Below, piece after piece: positions 17,077 to 25,946 of a DNA stretch of 64,000 nucleotides. Below the pieces are notes generated by a model. The model had not been told where the DNA came from, did not search any database, and saw only the letters and a list, made by a program, of their open reading frames with translations. A program made the translations under genes and the position numbers. The stretch comes from an uncultured bacterium (GTDB lineage: Bacteria; Cyanobacteriota; Vampirovibrionia; Gastranaerophilales; Gastranaerophilaceae). The stretch's first letter is position 1, and each line of letters opens with the position of its first letter. The stretch lies in contig CADAJP010000005.1 of the NCBI GenBank assembly GCA_902788345.1, positions 62,001 through 126,000 of the forward strand, written 5' to 3'.

Positions 17077-17173
17077 ATGTCTCTTTAAAAGTTCCGTTTG
17101 AGATGCACCAAACGGGATATAATAATACTGAATCGCTCCTGTCATTACTCCTTTGGACAGGAGTTTCTTTTTT
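17077..17173 (+). ncRNA. candidate small RNA with anti-Shine-Dalgarno loop
   Basis: A transcript of about 97 nt. Hairpin 1 is CCGTTTG (17094-17100) with CAAACGG (17109-17115) around AGATGCAC. Hairpin 2 is CTCCTGTC (17136-17143) with GACAGGAG (17156-17163) around the 12-base loop ATTACTCCTTTG, then TTTCTTTTTT, a Rho-independent end. The loop is complementary to AAGGAG ribosome-binding sites, a design reminiscent of trans-acting sRNAs such as the cyanobacterial Yfr1, whose exposed motif is ACUCCUCACAC. The terminator overlaps the end of the convergent membrane-protein gene. Not assigned to a known family. Confidence 0.5.
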
Positions 17174-18872
17174 ATGCAGCCTGTTTTTGGTCCTTTTGCA
17201 CTTCTTTAACATTTTTATTATTTAAAGATAAATTCATACCTGTAAAGTTTTTTTGGCTGAGAAATGCTCTGTTTTCAGGTGTAAGCATTTTATCATCAAC
17301 TACAGGTTCATTCTTTGCGTTGTTGAGTTCATTAGCCTGCTCTTTTTCCATTCGTTTTTTGGTTAAATATATATTCAACTTCGGAATACCGACACCTAGT
17401 ACGATTCCTGAATATAAATATCCTGCAATTTGTGCAATTGTAAGAATTTTGATTTGCTTTTTAGCTTCTTTATTGTTAGCAATTGCTTTCATCATTTCGC
17501 TAAAGCTTAATGCTTTACCGTTTTTAAATGCTTTTTCTCCGAGTGCAGAATGTAAAACTTCATCTCTTGTTTTTAAAGAAGAAGATGTAATCCAGTTGAT
17601 GATTCCGCCTTTCTTTTCCTGTTTAATCAGAGAATGTGTTTTATCAAGTCCCTGTGCAACAAGTTTTTGAACAAAGTTTCCTAAAATAAGCCAGTTTGTA
17701 AAGCCCAGCATATCTTTAATAGATGATTCTTTCAATTCATTTTCGTTTCTTGCGGCAAGAAATCTTGACATAATTGTTGTACCGTAAATGAATTTCAACT
17801 GGTTAATTGTCGGAGTTAAACCTTTAAACTGTAAGTTTTTAAGCAGATTTTTCGGATTGCCGATAGTTGCAATTACTCCTGCGCCAAATAATCCTGCAAC
17901 AAGAGCTTTTTCTATCTTGAATTTAAGAGATTCATCCTTTTTACCGCCGCCAACAAATCCATCTGTTCCTGTTTTGCGTTTTGTCAGCCACATATTAATA
18001 GGCTGTGTTGAGCATCCGACAATCGTTGCAATTAACACACCCAAAATTGAACGTTTCATGTTCATACTCTTCAAAGTCTTGAGCAGTGTATTTTCATCAA
18101 TGTTTTTGATGTTTTCAAATGCTTCAACAAATTTTTCTTTCGTAAACAGTTTTGAAACTTTGTAAGTATTTTCTACTATTGTAGAAATTGAATAACGAGA
18201 GGAGTGCTGTCTTCCGTTTGGCTTTGCTTTAATTCTGAAGTTATTTTCAAGATTATTAGAAGAAGTAAGAATTTTTGCAATGTCATATGCACTGCCTTTT
18301 GGCAATTTTTCGTGATTTTCAACTTCTCTGGCAAGGATTTTAGATGCTTTTTCAAGATCGCTTTCTTTAAATGATTTCCATTCTCCGTTGTTGAATACTT
18401 CATACTGGCTGAGAGTTTTCTTAATTCTTTTTTGAAGCAAATCTTCGGAATTTCCATCAGGTTTTTCGTGCCAAATTTCACCCATCATATCTACAGTTTC
18501 AGAATCTGCAAATATTGAAGATGCTTTAATATCTTTACTTGTCAGACCAAAAGCTTTATTTACACCCATAGCAAGTGCAAGCCCGACAAGAGTTCCATAA
18601 AGACCGACTGCAGAATCGTTAATCGTACCCATACTTTCACGTCTTGCAGTTTCCCAACCGGCATCAGAACCTCTGCCAAAGTCTGTTATAGTTCTTGGCA
18701 TTACCATACAGAAAAAGTCAACAGCATTTGCACCCCAAGCCTGATTTGTATCAAGAAAACGAAGTGCAGTGTCAATTGCACCGGTAAAATTCTGCTTTTG
18801 TTTTGCATTATTATTGCGAATTTGACCGTTTTGCTTTTGGGATATTTGATTGTAATTGTTGTCTATTTTCAT
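17172..18872 (-). CDS. uncharacterised multi-pass membrane protein (paralog A)
   Basis: I do not recognise this family. The 566-aa protein has a polar N-terminus with NFTG at 28-31 and then several membrane-prone helices, including GLYGTLVGLALAMGVNKAFGL, SILGVLIATIVG, ALVAGLFGAGVIATIG and IAGYLYSGIVLGVGI. A shared core QPIN-x-W-x-T...G appears in both this protein and its upstream neighbour, as do PRT-(I/F) near residue 60 and a SRxAAxxxxxELKExxIxD segment. There is no signal peptide. It starts directly after the stop of the 590-aa paralog (TAG then ATG) and has an AAAGGT site. The two form an operon that arose by duplication. Confidence 0.65.
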   Translation of the reverse strand: MKIDNNYNQISQKQNGQIRNNNAKQKQNFTGAIDTALRFLDTNQAWGANAVDFFCMVMPRTITDFGRGSDAGWETARRESMGTINDSAVGLYGTLVGLALAMGVNKAFGLTSKDIKASSIFADSETVDMMGEIWHEKPDGNSEDLLQKRIKKTLSQYEVFNNGEWKSFKESDLEKASKILAREVENHEKLPKGSAYDIAKILTSSNNLENNFRIKAKPNGRQHSSRYSISTIVENTYKVSKLFTKEKFVEAFENIKNIDENTLLKTLKSMNMKRSILGVLIATIVGCSTQPINMWLTKRKTGTDGFVGGGKKDESLKFKIEKALVAGLFGAGVIATIGNPKNLLKNLQFKGLTPTINQLKFIYGTTIMSRFLAARNENELKESSIKDMLGFTNWLILGNFVQKLVAQGLDKTHSLIKQEKKGGIINWITSSSLKTRDEVLHSALGEKAFKNGKALSFSEMMKAIANNKEAKKQIKILTIAQIAGYLYSGIVLGVGIPKLNIYLTKKRMEKEQANELNNAKNEPVVDDKMLTPENRAFLSQKNFTGMNLSLNNKNVKEVQKDQKQAA

Positions 18873-20645
18873 CTATGCTACCTTTTGATCGTTTTCCAGT
18901 GAGAAGGCTTTAAATGCCGGTGATTTTGTTAAATTATTGGTAAATGTTTTGGAAGCTTCATTTGCAAGTGCAAGTTTTTCTTCCAGCTCTTTTTGTTTTT
19001 TATTAGTTTGTGTTCTTGTGTATAATGGAATAAATAACCCCAATGACAATAGTGAGAACACCAGATTACCCCATTGGCATGCGGCTCTTAAATTTTTAAC
19101 TTTTGCTTTGAGTGCTTCGTCTGTGATTGTACCCAGCTGTTTTTTAGCTTTATCGCTAAGCGAATCGTAGGTTATAGCCTGTAATTCGTCAGTTGATTTC
19201 ATTGATGTATGTTTTGCCCAATGCCACAACTTTTGGAAGATATTAGCATTCGGATTGGAATCTTTTAATTGATTTATAAGAGTAATTCCTTTTGTTTTTT
19301 GAATCATAGTAGCTATTGCTTTTGCAGCATAATCTCCAAGGAAGTAGAAGCTGGAGAAGGTTGCTATATCACGAATAGTATTTTCTTTTAATTCATTTGA
19401 GTCTTCAGCTGCCGCAATTCTGCTTGAGAAGGTTGCAGCTGAAATTATTCTTGCCTGATCCATAGTCGGGAATATGTTTTTAAACTGGAACATTTTTAGA
19501 CTAGGTCTGTCTAATATCATTGATAAACCTGCAACTGCCCACATTAATGGGACAGCAAAGAATTTTTGTGCCGTCAGTTTCTTTTGTTCTTCAGGGTTTA
19601 GGTGTCTGTCTTTATCATCATTGTATATCGGCGCACCTTTGCGTCCTGATAATTTATGAGTAATCCACCTATTAATAGGTTGTGCGGATATAGCTAAAGG
19701 AATTACCAAACCAACTAAACCAATACCGCTTTTTGCAGTAACAAGTTTCTTTGCTTTTGACAAATATTTCGTAATTTGTTCATTATCCAAAGCAATTTTT
19801 TCTTTTACAATACCGTTAAGCATATCAGAACTGCTGTCGAATAAGTGTTTCAAACTGCTTGTTGAAAAACCTGAATCTCCTGCAAATTTGATATTTTCTG
19901 CAACTCCGGTATTTTTGACTATGTATTCATATAAATCATCCGTATAGTTTTTGTATGATTTAATTCCGAATAACTTTTTAAAACCTCTTACAAAACTATG
20001 TTTGCTGATGATTTCTTCTTTTTTACCATTAGCAATATTTTTTGCCGTTTTGTCCAAAATCTTCTCATATTCAGAATCGTTAGCCAAAATATCTTTAAAT
20101 ACTTTGGTTTTATTTCCGTCAATACCTGAAATGTCCTCTGTCATAGATTTAAGAGCTTCTTTGATTCTGCCCTCAACAGATTCGGATTTTGTATTTTGAT
20201 AGTATTTACCAATTTTATCAATAGTTTCACTGTTTGCCCAAGAAGTCGTCAGGTTAGAAGTTTTAAAGTTATTCATAATAGGGCGGTTAAGCAGCTTTGC
20301 AACCCCAATTACTATAAAGCTCGGAATTAAGCAGTTGATTATAAGCCCTGAAGATTCGCGTCTGAATGCTTCAAAACCACCAAATAAATTGAGTTTACGC
20401 TCTTGTACTTCTCCGTTTTCGTTTTTCTTTTTTGAACCAATGAAGGTTTCAATAAAAGTTCTCGGAATTATAGCAGTTGACAAATCCAATACCGATACAT
20501 TTATCATCGGATTGGCTTCACATATTTGCATACCCTTCAATGCCAAATCACCTAAACCTGTAAAGTTTGGATTTATATTGCCTTTTGACACAACAGGGGC
20601 TTTATTTTTCTTATCTACACTACCTAATTCAACTTTTGAAATCAT
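18873..20645 (-). CDS. uncharacterised multi-pass membrane protein (paralog B)
   Basis: A 590-aa paralog of the downstream gene, family not recognised. Its N-terminus is polar with NFTG at 27-30. The following NPMINVSVLDLSTAIIPRTFIET region parallels the paralog. Membrane-prone helices include GLIINCLIPSFIVIGVAKLL, GIGLVGLVIPLAISAQPINRWI, FFAVPLMWAVAGLSMIL and NLVFSLLSLGLFIPLYT. The cytoplasmic-looking loops are Lys/Glu-rich. No signal peptide is seen. No clear ribosome-binding site precedes the ATG. Function is unknown. Tandem arrangement and conserved core residues suggest the two may form a hetero-oligomer. Confidence 0.65.
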   Translation of the reverse strand: MISKVELGSVDKKNKAPVVSKGNINPNFTGLGDLALKGMQICEANPMINVSVLDLSTAIIPRTFIETFIGSKKKNENGEVQERKLNLFGGFEAFRRESSGLIINCLIPSFIVIGVAKLLNRPIMNNFKTSNLTTSWANSETIDKIGKYYQNTKSESVEGRIKEALKSMTEDISGIDGNKTKVFKDILANDSEYEKILDKTAKNIANGKKEEIISKHSFVRGFKKLFGIKSYKNYTDDLYEYIVKNTGVAENIKFAGDSGFSTSSLKHLFDSSSDMLNGIVKEKIALDNEQITKYLSKAKKLVTAKSGIGLVGLVIPLAISAQPINRWITHKLSGRKGAPIYNDDKDRHLNPEEQKKLTAQKFFAVPLMWAVAGLSMILDRPSLKMFQFKNIFPTMDQARIISAATFSSRIAAAEDSNELKENTIRDIATFSSFYFLGDYAAKAIATMIQKTKGITLINQLKDSNPNANIFQKLWHWAKHTSMKSTDELQAITYDSLSDKAKKQLGTITDEALKAKVKNLRAACQWGNLVFSLLSLGLFIPLYTRTQTNKKQKELEEKLALANEASKTFTNNLTKSPAFKAFSLENDQKVA

Positions 20646-20974
20646 ATTTTGTTACTATTATTGTCAACTGCCTTCACATTATAACCAAAGTACATATTAA
20701 TTAAAAGCAGAGCAATTCTAAAATTGCCCCTTTTTTATCAAATATAAAGTTTTTGTAAAGATTAATTTTTGAATAATTTTCTAAAAATACATTTTTTAAA
20801 ACTGAAAACAATTATTTGGAAAATAAATCTATTTCTGCAATAGATAAATATAGCAAAACCTATTTTTTCTACACGGAAAATTTTTGTAAATTTTTGTAAA
20901 AATTAATGTCAAAAACAAAAGGATGTAACTGCAATTACACCCTTTTAAATAAAATTTATATACGGTTTTTATAT
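20646..20974. other. AT-rich intergenic stretch
   Basis: About 330 bp between two minus-strand genes. Apart from the terminator at 20917-20946 and a short direct repeat ATTTTTGTAA at about 20880-20900, I see no gene or clear promoter. Confidence 0.5.
20917..20946 (-). terminator. terminator of response-regulator gene
   Basis: AAAAGGATGTAA pairs with TTACACCCTTTT around CTGCAA with one mismatch. The minus strand ends in TTTT. Confidence 0.65.
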
Positions 20975-21646
20975 TTAAACCATGCCTTCTTTTACTGCTT
21001 TTACCGCTGCCTGAACTCTGTCATTAACGCACATTTTTTGTAAAATAGAACAAACATGAGCTTTGGCGGTGTGAACACTGACAATAAGTTCTTCCGCAAT
21101 TTCAGTGTTGCTTTTGCCCTCTACCAGATGTTTAAGGACTTCAAATTCTCTTTCCGTTAAAGGCACTTTTGTATGATTTACCGCATTTTCACCCAATATG
21201 GCAGGGTCATCAATTTTAGGAATACTTTTAAGCGCAATATCAGCAACAATCGGATCTATCCAGCAGGCACCGTTGTTTACATCTTTAATAACCAGAGCAA
21301 GTTTTTCGGGATCAATATCTTTAAGACAATATGCATTTGCTCCTGAACTGAGTGCAGCTCTCACTTCTTCTTCTCTATCGTGAGAAGTCAGAGCTATAAT
21401 TTTGACATCTTTTGAAAACTCACGAACTTTCAATATGGCTTCTATTCCGTTCATTTCCGGAAGTCCTAAGTCCATTAAAATTACATCAGGTTTAAGATTT
21501 TCAATTTTTTTCAATCCGTCTATCGCATCCTCTGATTCTGCAATAACCTCTAAATCCGGATTAGTATTTAATGCACATCTTAGTCCGACTCTGGTTAATT
21601 TAAAATCTTCAACAATAATTACCCTAATACTTTTTGTTTCAATCAT
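20975..21646 (-). CDS. NarL/FixJ-family response regulator
   Basis: From 21646 the protein is 223 aa: a receiver domain with acidic pocket E13-D14, phosphoacceptor D59 (VILMDLGLPEMNG), the switch TSHD and the LKD lysine near residue 107. A LuxR-type HTH follows (LTEREFEVLKHLVEGKSNTEIA...SVHTAKAHVCSILQKM). It regulates transcription after phosphorylation by an unknown kinase. GGAGAG lies 7 bases upstream of 21646, favouring that start over in-frame ATGs at 21661 and 21676. It resembles cyanobacterial NarL regulators. No kinase is adjacent. The isolated HTH protein at 40544 has a nearly identical recognition segment. Confidence 0.9.
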   Translation of the reverse strand: MIETKSIRVIIVEDFKLTRVGLRCALNTNPDLEVIAESEDAIDGLKKIENLKPDVILMDLGLPEMNGIEAILKVREFSKDVKIIALTSHDREEEVRAALSSGANAYCLKDIDPEKLALVIKDVNNGACWIDPIVADIALKSIPKIDDPAILGENAVNHTKVPLTEREFEVLKHLVEGKSNTEIAEELIVSVHTAKAHVCSILQKMCVNDRVQAAVKAVKEGMV

Positions 21647-21790
21647 GTCTGTGCTCTCCATAAAAATAAGTGTCATAAACTCTAAAGTTAATACTAATGT
21701 ATAACTTTATATTTGCTTTTCCATTAGCCTGTTGTGTAATATGCAGAACATAACACTATACAGACGGAGAATATACACTGAAAAATTTGT

Positions 21791-22537
21791 TTACTGAGGT
21801 AAATTTAATCTTGAATAGAATGATTTAATTGCATTTTTAACAATTTCTGATTCTTTGTCAACCGAATGAGTTTCTTCAAGATTTTCATCATAAGGTATTA
21901 CTCCGAGAATATCAAGTTCGTATTTTCTGAGTAATTCAGAAAGCATGGACATTTTTTTGTTATCTACTTTATTTACAACTACTCCAAGCTGATTTCCTGC
22001 TGCGTGTTTTTCGCTAAATTCTTTGATTCTCTGTGCAAGATGTGCAGATTCTTCTGAAGGATTTGCAACTATTACTGTTGAATCAATTTCAATATCGACA
22101 AGCTGATTTAAGTATTTTAAATCAAATTCACAGTCAAAAATAACAAAATCATAACGATTTATAAGTTTTTCGACAGCATCATTTATCTGCTTTGTAATAG
22201 GGCACCTGCAGTCTTTTGAACCAACAAACCAGGATTCTATTATATCAACATTCTCATTTATTGAAACAATAATTTCCTCCAAAGCCCAATCTATAAACTC
22301 TGATTTCGACATATCTTCGGGAATACCAGTTTTGTATTCGTGTTTTCCGCTTCTTATACCGTAAATAGTGTTTCTAATATCAAGCCCAAAACTGTGAGCA
22401 AGTTCACTGGTTAAATCATTGTCAAAAAGTAAAATTGATTTATCGGGGTACATTTCTTCAAAAATATGCATGAAAGCTTTTACAATTGTAGTTTTTCCGC
22501 TTCCGCCTTTACCGGTAACTGCAAGTTTTACTGTCAA
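21791..22537 (-). CDS. CooC-family P-loop ATPase (nickel/corrinoid enzyme maturation type)
   Basis: A 248-aa MinD/SIMIBI-class ATPase with the deviant Walker A GKGGSGKTT (9-17), a Walker B-like segment DFVIFDCEFD and the NKVD base-specificity motif. It carries C110-x-C112 (KDCRCP), the position at which CooC1 binds Ni or Zn at the dimer interface, which points to the CooC/AcsF metallochaperone group rather than ParA or MinD. Translation starts at TTG (22537) after GAGGGG. It is 3 bases downstream of a UROD/MetE-like methyltransferase gene, so the two probably work together. No CO dehydrogenase gene is in the window. Confidence 0.78.
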   Translation of the reverse strand: MTVKLAVTGKGGSGKTTIVKAFMHIFEEMYPDKSILLFDNDLTSELAHSFGLDIRNTIYGIRSGKHEYKTGIPEDMSKSEFIDWALEEIIVSINENVDIIESWFVGSKDCRCPITKQINDAVEKLINRYDFVIFDCEFDLKYLNQLVDIEIDSTVIVANPSEESAHLAQRIKEFSEKHAAGNQLGVVVNKVDNKKMSMLSELLRKYELDILGVIPYDENLEETHSVDKESEIVKNAIKSFYSRLNLPQ

Positions 22538-22540
22538 AAT

Positions 22541-23608
22541 TTACCCCTCTTTTCTTAATGAATCCGATAATTCTTTCACTAAATCCATTGCTCTTTCTGC
22601 TCCGGCAACAGATAATGCACCGGCTCCGCAAGAAGATGTTATTGCCGAATTATCTAAAATAAGTTTCTCATCTATTCCGTTATTAGTCAAATTCTTTACA
22701 CAATCATAAAATCTGGTTACCAGTTCTTCTGTGGTTAAGGTTTTAATTATTTCTTCGTCAAAAGTAGGAACCATACCCCAGGCAAGTTTCCCGCCGTTAT
22801 TAAGGAATGAATGAATTTCTTTGTGATAAGCGCAAAAATTATTGAAAAAAGAATAAGAATCAAAATTAATTATATTAACTCCGGTTTTTATTGCTATTCT
22901 CCAGTCACACTTGCCGCAGCAATGTATTGCGCTCAATGCACCGTTGTCTTTTATTATTTGCGAAATTTCATTTATCATTGAAATTACTTCGTTATTCGTA
23001 ATGGTTAAATATGCAGATGTACCGATTTGGGATACTGACGGCTCGTCCATGAATATTATCGGTATAGTTTCGGGATTTGCATTTTTTATGTGTTTGATTT
23101 CCCACAACGCCTTTAAAGAAAGCAATTTTACAATAATATCCCTGAGGGTTTCATCATATATTACAGATTTGCCTTCAGAATTATTTATTGATGTTGTAAT
23201 AGTAAACGGCCCTGTTATCTGTCCTTTGGCATATTTCGGTTTTGTTTCTTTTATTAACTGTTCAAATAAGGGGAAAGTGGAAGAAAAATTTTTGCTGATT
23301 GCATATTTTTCAAGTTTATCAGAATCAGGATTTGAAATAATTTCTTCGTAATCCGTAAAAAATTCTTCAAGACTTTCTAAAAATTCTTCGTTTTCAGCAT
23401 CCAAAATAAAATTGTCACAATCCGGAACAAAAGACGGCAGCCCTTCAAGAAACTGGCATATCATATCTTCATTTTTATTGATGCCGGCAAGCTGAGGATA
23501 AAACGGGATTTGCGAGAAATCTTTTTTTATCACTTCCATTGCATCCTGCACATTTGTATGCGGCAAAGAGCCTATTCCTATTGGTCTGAGGCTGAAATCA
23601 TCAGTCAT
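22541..23608 (-). CDS. UROD/MetE-like methyltransferase
   Basis: A 355-aa TIM-barrel protein with GIGSLPHTN near the N-terminus, GQITGPFT, MDEPSVS, IHCCGKCDW and SSCGAGAL. These match the shared framework of cobalamin-independent methionine synthase C-domains, MtaA-type methylcobamide transferases and uroporphyrinogen decarboxylases. The H-x-C and the later Cys are candidate Zn ligands, which favours a thiol or corrinoid methyl transfer over decarboxylation. AAGGGG precedes the ATG. The adjacent CooC-like ATPase suggests a corrinoid or metal-dependent partner. Exact substrate unknown. The N-terminal MetE half is absent. Confidence 0.72.
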   Translation of the reverse strand: MTDDFSLRPIGIGSLPHTNVQDAMEVIKKDFSQIPFYPQLAGINKNEDMICQFLEGLPSFVPDCDNFILDAENEEFLESLEEFFTDYEEIISNPDSDKLEKYAISKNFSSTFPLFEQLIKETKPKYAKGQITGPFTITTSINNSEGKSVIYDETLRDIIVKLLSLKALWEIKHIKNANPETIPIIFMDEPSVSQIGTSAYLTITNNEVISMINEISQIIKDNGALSAIHCCGKCDWRIAIKTGVNIINFDSYSFFNNFCAYHKEIHSFLNNGGKLAWGMVPTFDEEIIKTLTTEELVTRFYDCVKNLTNNGIDEKLILDNSAITSSCGAGALSVAGAERAMDLVKELSDSLRKEG

Positions 23609-23628
23609 ATAATTTTATCCCCTTATAT

Positions 23629-23663
23629 AAAAAAGAAGGGTAGTAATACTATCCTTCTTTTTA
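23629..23663 (-). terminator. terminator of rplI
   Basis: AAAAAGAAGG...TAG pairs with CTA...CCTTCTTTTT with one mismatch. It separates rplI from the UROD-like gene. Confidence 0.75.
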
Positions 23664-23680
23664 TTTTATTTTTATTAAAA

Positions 23681-24184
23681 TTATTCAGCAGCTTCTTCTG
23701 TTTCAGTTTCTTCTTCAAGAGTTTCTTTAACAACTTCTGAAGCAGTTACTATAACAGCTAATTCACATTTAACTTTTGAAGTTAATTTAATAGTCATCTT
23801 GAATTCACCGATTTTGTTTATCGGAGCATTTAGAGTAATTGATTTTCTGTCAACTTCAACACCTGATTTTGCAGCAAGTTCTTCGGCAAGTTTCTTTGTA
23901 GTAATTGTACCGAACAATTTGCCTGATTCACCGGCTTTAGCAGATAATTCTAATTTGCCGAATGATTCAATTTTTTGAGCTTTTTCCATAGCTTCTGCGT
24001 TGAGTTTTTCTTGTTTAGCTCTGATTCTTGCAATATTCTTTTCTCTGTTTTCCAATGCACCCTTAGTTGCAATTTCTGCTGAGTTATTAGGGAGCAAAAA
24101 GTTTCTTGCATAACCGTCTTTTACATTAACGATATCACCGGCTTCACCGAGATTTTGAACATCTTTTTTTAATATAATCTGCAT
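23681..24184 (-). CDS. rplI: 50S ribosomal protein L9
   Basis: Large-subunit protein bL9. The 167-aa sequence starts MQIILKKDVQNLGEAGDIVNVKDGYARNFL, the bL9 signature with the conserved GYARNFLxP segment. It continues with the long connecting helix and the C-terminal RNA-binding domain (SGKLFGTIT). An acidic tail rich in Glu (EETETEEAAE) extends beyond the usual 148-150 aa. AAGGAG precedes the ATG. It is flanked by its own terminator and is not in the usual rpsF-ssb-rpsR cluster. Confidence 0.97.
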   Translation of the reverse strand: MQIILKKDVQNLGEAGDIVNVKDGYARNFLLPNNSAEIATKGALENREKNIARIRAKQEKLNAEAMEKAQKIESFGKLELSAKAGESGKLFGTITTKKLAEELAAKSGVEVDRKSITLNAPINKIGEFKMTIKLTSKVKCELAVIVTASEVVKETLEEETETEEAAE

Positions 24185-24477
24185 AATAAAATTCTCCTTT
24201 TCTATTTATATTTCTGCAAGTAGCTTTACATTACAACAAACATAAATGATTGTCGAGTGTTTTTGTAAATTTGTTAAGATAGATAAGTTGTTAAGTGACT
24301 AATTCCGTTAAGGTTATTTGGTTTTGTTAATAATATGCAATTTTTGGATTTTTACGCAGCACAATAATGTAAAGAACTTAGCAACTTTGCAGCTTATCTG
24401 CTTAGAAGACATATCCCTTGCACATCAGTTTTGTTTGTCGTACAATTCGTAGTAGATTAGCTTTTTAAGGAGATATT

Positions 24478-25941
24478 ATGAACGAGCTTTTAAAAAAGAC
24501 TGCCGTTGAGCAATCAAAGGCATTAAAGAATAAAGAAATTTCAGCTGTTGAATTAACAAAAGCTGCATTTGAAAGAATTAATTCTCTTGAAGATAAATTG
24601 GGAGCTTTCAATTCTTTAACTCAGGATACAGCATTAGAAACCGCAAAAAAGGTTGACGAAAAAATTGCAAAAGGTGAAGAATTACCGCTATTAGCAGGTA
24701 TTCCTTTAGCGCTAAAAGATAATATGAATCTTGTTGGCTCTAAAACTACTGCTTCCAGTAAAATTTTAGAAAACTTTGTATCACCTTTTAATGCAACAGT
24801 AACTGAAAAGTTGTTAAATAACCTTGTACCTATTGTTGGTAAAGCAAATTTAGACGAATTTGCAATGGGATCATCTAATGAAAATTCAGCCTTCAAAAAA
24901 GTACATAACCCTTGGGATTTAAGTAAAGTTCCGGGAGGTTCGTCAGGCGGTTCTGCAGCAAGTGTATCTTCCTGCGAAGCAACATTAGCACTTGGTTCTG
25001 ATACAGGTGGTTCAATCAGACTTCCTGCATCATTCTGTGGTATTGTAGGGATGAAACCGACTTATGGCAGAGTTTCTCGTTATGGTTTGATTGCATTCGC
25101 ATCTTCTCTTGACCAAATCGGCCCGTTTGCAAGAAGTGTTGAAGATGCTGCAAACCTGCTGGAAGTTATATCAGGTCATGACCCTAAAGATTCAACATCT
25201 TTAAACATGCCTGTTGAACACTATGCAGACTTTTTGAAAAATGATATTAAAGGCAAAAAAGTCGGGGTCATTAAAGAACTTATAACAGAGGGTAATGCTC
25301 CTGAAGTTCAAAAGGCTATTGAAAATGCAATTGAAACTTATAAAAAACTCGGTTGTGAAATAAAAGAAATTTCATTAAAGAATTTAAAATATTCAATCGG
25401 TATTTATTATATTCTTGCAACTGCTGAATGTTCTTCAAACTTGGCGCGTTTTGACGGTGTAAAATACGGTTATCGCTGCTCAAATCCGGAAAATCTGATG
25501 GATATGTATAAACGCACGCGTGCAGAAGGTTTCGGCCCTGAAGTTAAACGCCGTATAATGCTTGGTACTTATGCATTATCTGCAGGTTATTATGATGCAT
25601 ATTACAAAAAAGCTCAACAGATGAGAGCATTGGTTACTCAGGAATTTGCAGACGCATTCAAAGAAGTTGATGTATTGATCTCACCAACTTGCCCGAATAC
25701 TGCATTTGAATTGGGTGCAAAGGCATCAGATCCGTTAGCAATGTATTTAACCGATATTGCAACTATCAGCTGTAACCTTGCAGGTTTACCTGGAATCAGT
25801 ATTCCTGCCGGTTTTGATAATTCAGGCATGCCTATAGGATTGCAAATATTGGCACCTCAGTTTAAAGAAGGCCGTTTATTTAATTTTGCATATCAGTTTG
25901 AACAGGCTAACGACTTCTATACAAAAATTGCTAATATTTAG
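24478..25941 (+). CDS. gatA: glutamyl-tRNA(Gln) amidotransferase subunit A
   Basis: Glutaminase subunit of GatCAB, which converts Glu-tRNA(Gln) (or Asp-tRNA(Asn)) to the amide form. The 487-aa protein carries the amidase signature with the Ser-cisSer-Lys triad K80 (GIPLALKDN), S155 (GGSSGGSAA) and S179 (SDTGGSIR). Full length and typical. AAGGAG lies just before the ATG. gatB and gatC are not adjacent. It is divergent from rplI across a 293-bp intergenic region that should hold both promoters. Confidence 0.96.
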   Translation: MNELLKKTAVEQSKALKNKEISAVELTKAAFERINSLEDKLGAFNSLTQDTALETAKKVDEKIAKGEELPLLAGIPLALKDNMNLVGSKTTASSKILENFVSPFNATVTEKLLNNLVPIVGKANLDEFAMGSSNENSAFKKVHNPWDLSKVPGGSSGGSAASVSSCEATLALGSDTGGSIRLPASFCGIVGMKPTYGRVSRYGLIAFASSLDQIGPFARSVEDAANLLEVISGHDPKDSTSLNMPVEHYADFLKNDIKGKKVGVIKELITEGNAPEVQKAIENAIETYKKLGCEIKEISLKNLKYSIGIYYILATAECSSNLARFDGVKYGYRCSNPENLMDMYKRTRAEGFGPEVKRRIMLGTYALSAGYYDAYYKKAQQMRALVTQEFADAFKEVDVLISPTCPNTAFELGAKASDPLAMYLTDIATISCNLAGLPGISIPAGFDNSGMPIGLQILAPQFKEGRLFNFAYQFEQANDFYTKIANI

Positions 25942-25946
25942 TGCAA

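Noticed and set aside
17098..17670. 190-aa plus-strand reading frame
   Set aside because: It begins inside the candidate small RNA and runs antisense to the membrane-protein gene. It has no start signal and is rich in Cys and Phe, as expected for a shadow.
21791..22537. ParA/MinD partition protein
   Set aside because: The C-x-C metal site and methyltransferase neighbour fit CooC better, and there is no ParB or MinC/E nearby.
22911..23351. 146-aa plus-strand reading frame
   Set aside because: Antisense to the UROD/MetE-like gene, with no motif.
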